The notes below the pieces were generated by a model. It saw only the letters and a list, made by a program, of their open reading frames with translations, searched no databases and had not been told where the DNA came from. The translations under genes and the position numbers were made by a program. DNA of 29,271 nucleotides from Coriobacteriaceae bacterium. GTDB lineage: Bacteria; Actinomycetota; Coriobacteriia; Anaerosomatales; SLCP01. Shown piece by piece: positions 23,787 to 29,271 of this stretch. Location of the stretch: contig PWVH01000125.1 of the NCBI GenBank assembly GCA_003563465.1, forward strand, positions 1 through 29,271. Direction: 5' to 3'. Position 1 is the stretch's first letter, and every line of letters starts with the position of its first letter.

Positions 23787-25157
23787 ATGCAGAGCCGCCG
23801 CGTCGTAATCATCGGAGCCGGACCCGCTGGCATATTCGCCGCTATCGAGTTGGTCCGCGGGGGCGTCGGGGACATCACCATCGTCGAGAAGGGCAAGGGC
23901 ATCGAAGAACGCCGGTGTCCCGGGCGCGAGAACGGATGCATCGGCTGCCCCGAATGCGATGTGATGAGCGGATGGGGCGGCGCGGGGGCGTATTCCGACG
24001 GCAAGCTGACGCTCACAGGCGATGCCGGCGGGTGGCTTTCCGAATACATCGGCGGCGAGCTCCTGAAGAAGATGATCGCCGAGGCAGACGAGGCGTGGCT
24101 CGAATACGGCGCCGATCCACACGTGCACGAACCCGACCCGAGCCATGCCGCGCGCCTCGAGCAAGAGGCAGCCCTCGCGGGCATGCAGCTCACCCCGATG
24201 CGCATCCGCCACTTGGGCACCGACCGCTTGCCAGAGGTCATGACCGCCATGCGGGCCCATCTAGAGGAAGAGAACGTTCGAATCATGACTGGCACCGAGG
24301 CGGTGCGGATTCTAGCCGCAGAGGGTGCAGTGGATGGGGCCGAACTCGCCGACGGGTCCGTGCTCAAAGCCGACGCGGTCGTAGTGGCACCCGGTCGAGC
24401 TGGGGCCGATTGGCTGGCCGAACAAGCCAGCTCTCTCGGCATCAGGCTTTCGAACAACGCTGTCGATATCGGTCTAAGAGTGGAGTGCCCGGCAGCGGTC
24501 ATGGAGCCCCTGACCGACTACCTATACGAGGCCAAGCTGAAGTACTCTTCACGAGTGTTCGGAGATAGGGTTCGGACCTTCTGCATGAACCCGTACGGGG
24601 AGGTGACCACCGAGTCCTACGATGGCGTGGTGACGGTCAACGGCCATTCCTTCGCCGAGGAGAAGACCGAGTACACGAACTTCGCAGTTCTAGTGAGCCA
24701 ATCCTTTACAGAGCCGTTCAAGGAACCCATAACTTACGGTCGTTCCATAGCGCGACTCGCAAACCTGCTCGGCGACGGAATCCTCGCGCAGCGTCTCGGC
24801 GACCTGAGGGCAGGCCGCCGGTCGACACCGGAACGCATAGCGGACTCGACGGTTGTGCCGACGATGCCGTCGGCCACCCCGGGGGACCTCTCGTTCGTGC
24901 TGCCCTATCGGAACATGACCGACATCCTCGAGTTCATCGATGCCATGGATTCACTGGTGCCTGGAGTGTCGGCTCCCAGTACTCTGCTCTACGGAGTCGA
25001 GGTCAAGTTCTACTCGTCGCGGCTGGAGCTTGACTCGGATCTGATGACTCCCGTTGAAGGACTCTACGCGGTGGGCGACGGAGCGGGGGTGACGCGCGGG
25101 CTCATTCAATCCTCGGCAAGTGGCATGGTCGCGGCACGCGCGATCTTGGGCGGGTGA
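23787..25157 (+). CDS. FAD-dependent oxidoreductase, COG2509 type
   Basis: This 456-residue flavoprotein starts with the dinucleotide-binding motif VVIIGAGPAGIFAAIELVR. The CPGRENGCIGCPECDVMSGWGGAGAYSDGKLTL block that follows is the hallmark of the COG2509 family of uncharacterised FAD-dependent dehydrogenases, and contains a cysteine cluster (CIGCPEC). The C-terminal GLYAVGDGAGVTRGLIQSSASGMVAA closes the FAD fold. The ATG at 23787 has GGGAGG and GGGAG just upstream; a longer frame upstream lacks protein character. Its substrate is not known. Neighbours dnaB and purA are housekeeping genes and give no functional clue. Confidence 0.83.
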   Translation: MQSRRVVIIGAGPAGIFAAIELVRGGVGDITIVEKGKGIEERRCPGRENGCIGCPECDVMSGWGGAGAYSDGKLTLTGDAGGWLSEYIGGELLKKMIAEADEAWLEYGADPHVHEPDPSHAARLEQEAALAGMQLTPMRIRHLGTDRLPEVMTAMRAHLEEENVRIMTGTEAVRILAAEGAVDGAELADGSVLKADAVVVAPGRAGADWLAEQASSLGIRLSNNAVDIGLRVECPAAVMEPLTDYLYEAKLKYSSRVFGDRVRTFCMNPYGEVTTESYDGVVTVNGHSFAEEKTEYTNFAVLVSQSFTEPFKEPITYGRSIARLANLLGDGILAQRLGDLRAGRRSTPERIADSTVVPTMPSATPGDLSFVLPYRNMTDILEFIDAMDSLVPGVSAPSTLLYGVEVKFYSSRLELDSDLMTPVEGLYAVGDGAGVTRGLIQSSASGMVAARAILGG

Positions 25158-25216
25158 TCCTGCCACCTGGCTTTCTCGAGGAGTCCTCCTGGGTAGGTAG
25201 TAAGAGAGGAGATCGG

Positions 25217-25258
25217 ATGAGCGAGGAGACCCGGGGCCTGTGGCCGCGTCTTGTCTAG
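25217..25258 (+). CDS. possible 13-codon leader ORF before the Usp gene
   Basis: An ATG at 25217, preceded by GAGAGGAG 5 nt upstream, opens a 13-codon frame (MSEETRGLWPRLV) that stops 33 nt before the Usp start. It contains no run of one amino acid, so attenuation is not evident. It may be chance, but the ribosome site is as strong as those of real genes here. Confidence 0.25.
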   Translation: MSEETRGLWPRLV

Positions 25259-25291
25259 ATGTAGCCCCTGTCCGGAAAGAGGGTGCAAGCC

Positions 25292-26098
25292 ATGCGCGTG
25301 CTCGTAGCGACCGACCTCTCCGACGCCGGATTGCTTGCGATCGAGACGCTGATCGGCTGCAATCCTGCGCTGTTCGAGCAAGTGACCCTAGCTCATGTCA
25401 TCGGCCCCGAGCACTACATGACGGACAAGTCGATACCCGATGCCATCGGATGGTCCGAGACTGCTTTGGCGGCGGAAGCGAGAGCCCTTTCGCGGGCCGG
25501 ATTCAATACGGACTACCGGATCGAACAGGGTCCCGAGGCCGACACCGTGCAGGCGATAGCGACCGACGTGGGCGCGGAGCTGATCGTCGTGACGGACCGA
25601 GGCCGAGGGGGAGCTCCAGGGAGACTCCTCGGCAGCACCGCGGAAAAGATCGCTCTTGCCGGAGAGATCTCCGTGCTGGTAGAGCGCGTCAAGGAACGAG
25701 AGGCCACATGGGCTCGCCTGAAGCAAGGTTCGCCTTTCGCACGCCCGTACGTGGCAGCCGATCTCGATCAGACGGTGCGCCGAATCGCGCTTGCGGTCGG
25801 ACGATTGCCTGGCATCGAAGCGGTCCGGGTCGTACACGTCACGACCGAGGGTAATGATCCCGTCAAAGCGAGCCGGTTCCTTGCCGAGGAGATCGCGCCC
25901 ACGCCGATCGAGGATGCCGAGGTGGTCGTGTTGGAAGGCCGGAATATAGCCGAAACGCTCATCGAGGACGCGGATGCCTTCAAGGCGACACTGATGGCGC
26001 TCGCACCGCGACGCCATGGGGTCATCGGGCGGCTCGTCTTCGGCAGCGTGGCTACGGCCCTGTTGCGGCAGAGTCGGCTTCCCCTGCTGTTCGCGTAG
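25292..26098 (+). CDS. tandem universal stress protein (two Usp domains)
   Basis: This 268-residue cytoplasmic protein has two UspA-like domains. The first runs to about residue 140, begins MRVLVATDLSDAG and has the nucleotide-loop region GAPGRLLGSTAEKIAL. The second, more diverged, ends GRLVFGSVATALLRQSRLPLLF, the typical Usp C-terminal loop. Usp proteins bind ATP or other nucleotides and are induced by stress or starvation. The ATG at 25292 has AGAGGG upstream. The first strand of the second domain lacks the usual VAVD start, so nucleotide binding there is uncertain. The next gene, purA, is about 115 nt downstream. Confidence 0.78.
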   Translation: MRVLVATDLSDAGLLAIETLIGCNPALFEQVTLAHVIGPEHYMTDKSIPDAIGWSETALAAEARALSRAGFNTDYRIEQGPEADTVQAIATDVGAELIVVTDRGRGGAPGRLLGSTAEKIALAGEISVLVERVKEREATWARLKQGSPFARPYVAADLDQTVRRIALAVGRLPGIEAVRVVHVTTEGNDPVKASRFLAEEIAPTPIEDAEVVVLEGRNIAETLIEDADAFKATLMALAPRRHGVIGRLVFGSVATALLRQSRLPLLFA

Positions 26099-26212
26099 GC
26101 CTGGCGGTCCTTGGCGAGCTGGAATATCGGCCCTGGGTAGGGCATACTGGCACGCGCGCGCCTCTCGACGCAGGGGCGTTGAATCATGCTGTCTAGCAAG
26201 TCAGGAAACCAC

Positions 26213-27502
26213 GTGGCAGGAATCGTACTGGTCGGCGCCCAGTGGGGCGACGAAGGCAAAGGCAAGATCACCGACCTGATAGCTGACGACTTCGATTACG
26301 TCGTGCGCTTTCAGGGCGGCAACAACGCCGGACACACCGTCATCCACGGCGGCCACACACTCAAGCTTCACCTGATTCCGTCGGGGATCATGTATCCGCA
26401 CATAACGCCGGTCATCGGGAACGGATGCGTGATCGATCCGAAGGTGCTGCTCGAGGAGATGGATCGGCTCGAGGCCGACGGTCTTCCTACGCACAGACTG
26501 CTGATCTCGTGCAACGCCCATCTGATCATGCCGTACCACCTAGACCTGGACGGTGCCAGCGAGCACCGCCTCGGCTCACTCGAGATTGGGACCACCCGCC
26601 GAGGCATCGGTCCCGCGTACATGGACAAGGCGTCGCGAATGGGCCTGCGCATCCAGGATCTGACCGACGAGCACATCTTTCGCAAGAAGGTCGAGGCGGC
26701 GCTGCACGAGAAGAACGCGATCTTGAGCAAGGTCTACGGGCTTGCCACCTATACGGAGGACCAGATCACCGAAGAGTACCTGTCGTACGCCGAACGCATC
26801 AAGCCGCACATCTCGGATACCTCACTCGTGATCAACAAGGCGCTCGACGCCGATCAGTGGGTGCTCTTCGAGGGCGCACAGGGGACACTGCTGGACGTCG
26901 ATCATGGAACGTATCCGTTCGTGACGTCGTCGAGCCCGGTCGCGGGTGGCGCTTGTACCGGTGCAGGAGTAGGTCCCAGGCGCATCGACCGCGTACTGGG
27001 AATCGCGAAGGCCTACATCACGCGCGTCGGCAGCGGCCCGTTCCCGACCGAGCTATCCGGAGAGGTGGGCGAGCATCTGATACGCGTGGGCCAGGAGTAC
27101 GGCACCACCACCGGCCGCGAACGGCGCGCTGGCTGGTACGACTCGGTCATCGTTCGTTATGCGGTGCAGGTGAGCGGGCTTACGGACCTCATCATCACCA
27201 AACTCGACGTGCTTTCCGAGCTCGATACCATCAAGGTATGCGTGGCGTACGAGTACGAAGGTCACCGCTACAACAACCTGCCCTGCCACCAGACGGTCTT
27301 CCATCACGCGAGGCCCATCTACGAAGAGCTTCCCGGCTGGCAGGCCGACATCACCGGCTGTCGCGATTTCGGTGACTTGCCGAAGGAGGCGCGCGACTAC
27401 ATCGGCTTCATCGAAGATCTGGCCGAGGTGCCGGTAGCCATGATCGCAGTAGGACCTGCTCGCGAGCAGACGGTCGTGCGCCGCTGGGAGTCTCGTCCGT
27501 AG
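26213..27502 (+). CDS. purA: adenylosuccinate synthetase
   Basis: This enzyme joins IMP and aspartate with GTP to form adenylosuccinate, the first committed step to AMP. The N-terminus VAGIVLVGAQWGDEGKGKIT matches the GTP-binding glycine loop of PurA. NNAGHTVIHGG, SRMGLRIQDL, EGAQGTLLDVDHGTYPFVTSS and the C-terminal VAMIAVGPAREQTV are all typical. The GTG at 26213 gives 429 residues and aligns with actinobacterial PurA starts; the ATG at 26186 would add nine residues and is the alternative. purA is the last housekeeping gene before the integron. Confidence 0.97.
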   Translation: MAGIVLVGAQWGDEGKGKITDLIADDFDYVVRFQGGNNAGHTVIHGGHTLKLHLIPSGIMYPHITPVIGNGCVIDPKVLLEEMDRLEADGLPTHRLLISCNAHLIMPYHLDLDGASEHRLGSLEIGTTRRGIGPAYMDKASRMGLRIQDLTDEHIFRKKVEAALHEKNAILSKVYGLATYTEDQITEEYLSYAERIKPHISDTSLVINKALDADQWVLFEGAQGTLLDVDHGTYPFVTSSSPVAGGACTGAGVGPRRIDRVLGIAKAYITRVGSGPFPTELSGEVGEHLIRVGQEYGTTTGRERRAGWYDSVIVRYAVQVSGLTDLIITKLDVLSELDTIKVCVAYEYEGHRYNNLPCHQTVFHHARPIYEELPGWQADITGCRDFGDLPKEARDYIGFIEDLAEVPVAMIAVGPAREQTVVRRWESRP

Positions 27503-27511
27503 GCGCTCGCG

Positions 27512-27637
27512 GACGCGGGCCGGGTGAGCCCGCCGCTCGGGCAGTCCTCGGCGGGGGCCCTCGGCGCTCCGGGCGCAGCGCACCCTTCGCGCCTTCCCCG
27601 CCTGTGGAACTCGCGGCAGTCTCACCCGGCCCGCGTC
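27512..27637. repeat. 17-bp perfect inverted repeat between purA and intI
   Basis: GACGCGGGCCGGGTGAG (27512-27528) is repeated in perfect inverse at 27621-27637 with 92 GC-rich bases between. Shorter complementary pieces lie inside, such as CCCGCCG with CGGCGGG. It starts 9 nt after the purA stop. No T tract follows the right arm, and no direct duplication flanks it. It could be a large terminator, a structured RNA or a small element. Confidence 0.6.
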
Positions 27638-27734
27638 AAGGTTCGATTCCGGATAGACTGTGTTTCGTGCGATGTGGTGCTCTCTTTCGAGAACTCGACT
27701 GCACTGCGAGTTTGACCGCGACCTTCGGGGCCAC

Positions 27735-28685
27735 ATGCTGATGGACCGGATGCGCGAGGCACTGAGCACACGCCACTGCAGCCCGCGCACGGAAAAGGCG
27801 TACTGCCTTTGGGTGAGGCGCTACATCCGCTTCCACAAGATGAGACATCCTGCCCAGATGGGCGAGCGGGAGATCAACGAGTTCCTGACCCATCTGGCCG
27901 TGCACGATCGAGTCAGCGCTTCGACGCAGACCCAGGCCCTTTGCGCGCTGCTCTTTCTGTACCGTTACGTTCTCGGTTACGAGGTCGGTGATCTCGGCGG
28001 CGTGATTCGCGCGCGCAAGTCCAGACGCCTTCCAGTAGTGATGACGCGTGACGAGGTCCGGGCAGTGCTCGCAGGACTCGACGACGAGCACTGGCTCATG
28101 GCAGCGCTCATGTACGGGACCGGCCTCAGACTCATGGAGTGTCTGCGGATGCGCGTGCACGACATCGATTTCTCGCGAAAAGAGATCACGGTCCGTGACG
28201 GCAAGGGGAGCAAGGACCGGGTGACGGTGCTCCCGGACGCACTCGTGCCTGCGCTGAAAAGACAACTGAGACGCGCCAAAGGCGTTCACCAGCACGATCT
28301 CGATGACGGATGGGGCAGAGTCGAACTGCCGAGGGCGCTCGACCGCAAATACCCGAACGCCGCAGCCGAATGGGGCTGGCAATGGGTCTTTCCTCAGCAG
28401 AAGAGGTGGAGGATCGAACAGGGTGGAGCGCAAGGCAGACATCACGTCCACGAGACCCTCGTGCAACGAGCCGTCAAACGGGCAGTAAGGCAGGCGGGCG
28501 TGGCCAAGCACGTGAGCTGCCACACGTTCCGGCACTCGTTCGCAACGCACATGCTCGAGGACGGGTACGATATCAGGACGATACAGGAACTCCTGGGCCA
28601 CAAGAGCGTCAGCACGACCATGATCTACACGCACGTACTGAACAGAGGAGGCCTTGCAGTCCGAAGTCCCATCGACCGATTCTAG
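27735..28685 (+). CDS. intI: integron integrase IntI
   Basis: This 316-residue tyrosine recombinase captures and shuffles gene cassettes by recombining attC with attI. The N-terminal SAM-like DNA-binding domain (about 1-90) contains SPRTEKAYCLWVRRYIRFH and ASTQTQALCALLFLYR, as in other IntI proteins. The catalytic residues are all present: R132 in GTGLRLMECL, K160 in GKGSKDR, H263 and R266 in HTFRHSFATH, H289 in ELLGHK and Y298 in MIYTH. The IntI-only extra segment is clear at 199-220 (PRALDRKYPNAAAEWGWQW), which separates this from XerC/XerD. The start at 27735 fits the family; in-frame starts at 27660 and 27672 would extend it. The frame is intact and looks functional. Confidence 0.93.
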   Translation: MLMDRMREALSTRHCSPRTEKAYCLWVRRYIRFHKMRHPAQMGEREINEFLTHLAVHDRVSASTQTQALCALLFLYRYVLGYEVGDLGGVIRARKSRRLPVVMTRDEVRAVLAGLDDEHWLMAALMYGTGLRLMECLRMRVHDIDFSRKEITVRDGKGSKDRVTVLPDALVPALKRQLRRAKGVHQHDLDDGWGRVELPRALDRKYPNAAAEWGWQWVFPQQKRWRIEQGGAQGRHHVHETLVQRAVKRAVRQAGVAKHVSCHTFRHSFATHMLEDGYDIRTIQELLGHKSVSTTMIYTHVLNRGGLAVRSPIDRF

Positions 28686-28818
28686 GGGGAACGGAGTCTT
28701 ACACGGACTCGATAATCTGCGTGATTCTGGCGGTTTGGCGTCGTACACTTGTTGTGAGCAGTAAGGGACAGGAGCGACCGGACGGCTGCAGCGGTTCTTA
28801 TCAAGAAGGCCGATCCGG

Positions 28819-28846
28819 TTGGTGGGGGTTATCCAGACTGTAGAAT
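28819..28846 (+). promoter_or_regulatory. candidate cassette promoter (Pc)
   Basis: TTGGTG (28819-28824) and TAGAAT (28841-28846) are separated by 16 nt. The expected start, near 28852, coincides with the attI-like core, so the promoter reads directly into the cassettes, which is what a Pc promoter does. Confidence 0.5.
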
Positions 28847-28850
28847 CACG

Positions 28851-28857
28851 GTTAGAA
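28851..28857 (+). other. attI-like recombination core
   Basis: GTTAGAA matches the core consensus GTTRRRY except at the last base. It is the best such match between intI and the first cassette. It is nearly identical to the downstream attC core GTTAGAC (29196-29202). Cleavage after the G would define a cassette from 28852 to 29196. Confidence 0.5.
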
Positions 28858-28884
28858 CGAGGGCTCTGGATTGGGGGGATTGTT

Positions 28885-29118
28885 GTGCAACAGGCGCGCG
28901 CTGTCGGAATACTTGCCTTGGTTCTCACCGCTCTGTCACTCGTCGCCGTGTACCTGGCCTACTTCGCCACGGAGTCGCCAGAGTCTGGATCGTCCCTCCC
29001 GTTCACCTTGCCCTCAGCTCCGACGCTAGCAGCCTCACTGATGCTCGGTCTGGCGGCCGTAGTGAGCGCTGCTGTCTGGTACGTACTGCGTAGTCGCTCG
29101 GGACGCGCCCCGTTCTAA
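28885..29118 (+). CDS. first cassette gene: small two-helix membrane protein
   Basis: I do not recognise a family. The 77-residue protein has two membrane helices, at about 7-27 (VGILALVLTALSLVAVYLAY) and 47-68 (PTLAASLMLGLAAVVSAAVW). A Pro/Ser-rich loop joins them, and the basic tail RSRSGRAPF follows. The GTG at 28885 is preferred because a G-rich ribosome site (28873-28878) lies 6 nt upstream and because the start then falls inside the cassette; in-frame TTG and GTG codons near 28820 would lie before attI. The TAA stop is inside the attC end box (29113-29119), the typical compact design of integron cassettes. Expression probably depends on the Pc promoter. Confidence 0.7.
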   Translation: MQQARAVGILALVLTALSLVAVYLAYFATESPESGSSLPFTLPSAPTLAASLMLGLAAVVSAAVWYVLRSRSGRAPF

Positions 29119-29202
29119 CAAGCGCATCAAGCTGACGCGCGCATGCCCTCGGCGCTTCGCGGTAAGCTGGTGGCGCGCAGCTTATGCCCTACATCGTTAG
29201 AC
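29113..29202 (+). other. attC: attC recombination site
   Basis: The outer boxes are TTCTAAC (29113-29119, R'') and GTTAGAC (29196-29202, R'), complementary except for the outermost base. The inner stem is AAGCTG (29129-29134) with CAGCTT (29178-29183), then CGCGC (29136-29140) with GCGCG (29173-29177). A135 of this region (position 29135) has no partner and is the extrahelical base expected in L''. The central 32 nt form the variable terminal structure. All hallmarks of a folded attC are present, at a normal length of 90 bp. Confidence 0.92.
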
Positions 29203-29236
29203 CGAATCCCTGGAAGCGCATGCCGGTTCCCACCGT

Positions 29237-29265
29237 TTGCATTGGAGTATCCTGTGGGATACACT
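29237..29265 (+). promoter_or_regulatory. promoter with operator palindrome in the second cassette
   Basis: TTGCAT (29237-29242) and TACACT (29260-29265) are exactly 17 nt apart. GTATCC (29247-29252) and GGATAC (29257-29262) form a perfect inverted repeat between and over them. A repressor at this site would shut the promoter. Cassettes with their own regulated promoter are often toxin-antitoxin modules, but the coding part is beyond the window. Confidence 0.65.
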
Positions 29266-29271
29266 CCATGC

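Larger units (their letters stand above)
27735..29271 (+). mobile_element. chromosomal integron, continues beyond the window
   Basis: The element consists of the integrase gene, an attI-like core at 28851, one complete cassette (28852-29196) with its attC, and the first 75 bases of a second cassette. All parts lie in one direction, so the integrase is read toward the cassettes. The left border is just after purA. The right end of the array is outside the window. Confidence 0.85.

Noticed and set aside
27637..27653. tRNA T-arm-like GGTTCGATTCC before intI
   Set aside because: Only two base pairs of the T stem can form and no acceptor, D or anticodon arm is present.
27636..28928. A 430-codon open frame on the minus strand opposite intI
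   Set aside because: It is the shadow of GC-rich coding on the plus strand, where IntI motifs are unmistakable; the minus product has no domain character or ribosome site.
29268..29271. ATG at the right edge as start of the second cassette gene
   Set aside because: It lies directly after the -10 hexamer, at or before the expected transcript start, and has no ribosome site.
1..29271. CRISPR array or insertion sequence
   Set aside because: No regularly spaced direct repeats and no transposase-like protein were seen; the only recombinase is IntI.

Overview
The window is GC-rich, gene-dense bacterial chromosome. It most likely comes from a deep-branching anaerobic or facultative Actinobacteriota, in the direction of Coriobacteriia or its environmental relatives. 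The reasons are the paired WYL regulators that look like PafB and PafC, the mycobacterial-style tandem TrkA/Ceo proteins, a DUF5679 mini-protein next to a DUF1461 membrane protein, a ferrous-iron Feo operon, a CcsA-like haem protein and an Fnr-type regulator. The exact lineage is an inference, because no rRNA is present.

Layout. Positions 1-2710 hold the start of a leftward gene and then an feoA-feoB-(Cys-rich mini-protein) ferrous-iron operon behind a good sigma-70-type promoter and a palindromic operator. Positions 2776-7553 hold a DNA-damage pair: a rightward exonuclease-DinG helicase fusion meets leftward pafB-pafC tail to tail. Positions 7554-10321 hold an orphan hairpin, a proline-rich/coiled-coil membrane protein, and a Crp/Fnr regulator divergent from a ferredoxin-like protein, with an Fnr-type box between them. 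Positions 10463-15939 hold an M28-like membrane peptidase with altered active-site residues, a leftward CcsA-like operon, and a rightward membrane GGDEF protein coupled to a DUF1461 protein. Positions 16068-17836 hold the DUF5679 mini-protein, two RCK (TrkA) potassium regulators and tRNA-Gly(CCC). Positions 17972-25157 hold an M23 peptidase followed by the conserved block rpsF-ssb-rpsR-DUF2232(yybS)-rplI-dnaB and a COG2509 flavoprotein. Positions 25292-27502 hold a tandem Usp protein and purA.

The standout is the last 1.5 kb. Directly after purA there is an intact integron integrase gene (intI), with all tyrosine-recombinase catalytic residues and the IntI-specific extra segment. It is followed by an attI-like core with a candidate Pc promoter, a 345-bp gene cassette encoding a two-helix membrane protein, a well-formed attC site with its extrahelical base, and the first 75 bp of a second cassette that carries its own promoter and operator palindrome. 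The integrase points the same way as the cassettes, the reverse of the classical layout. A chromosomal integron in an actinobacterial-looking genome is unusual, and the cassette array continues beyond the window.

Most other genes are housekeeping. Several regulatory readings are worth testing: a class II Fnr-type promoter for the ferredoxin gene, a PafBC-like motif with a leaderless start at dinG, paired inverted repeats in the dnaB leader, and a structured rpsF leader that may be the S6:S18 feedback site.
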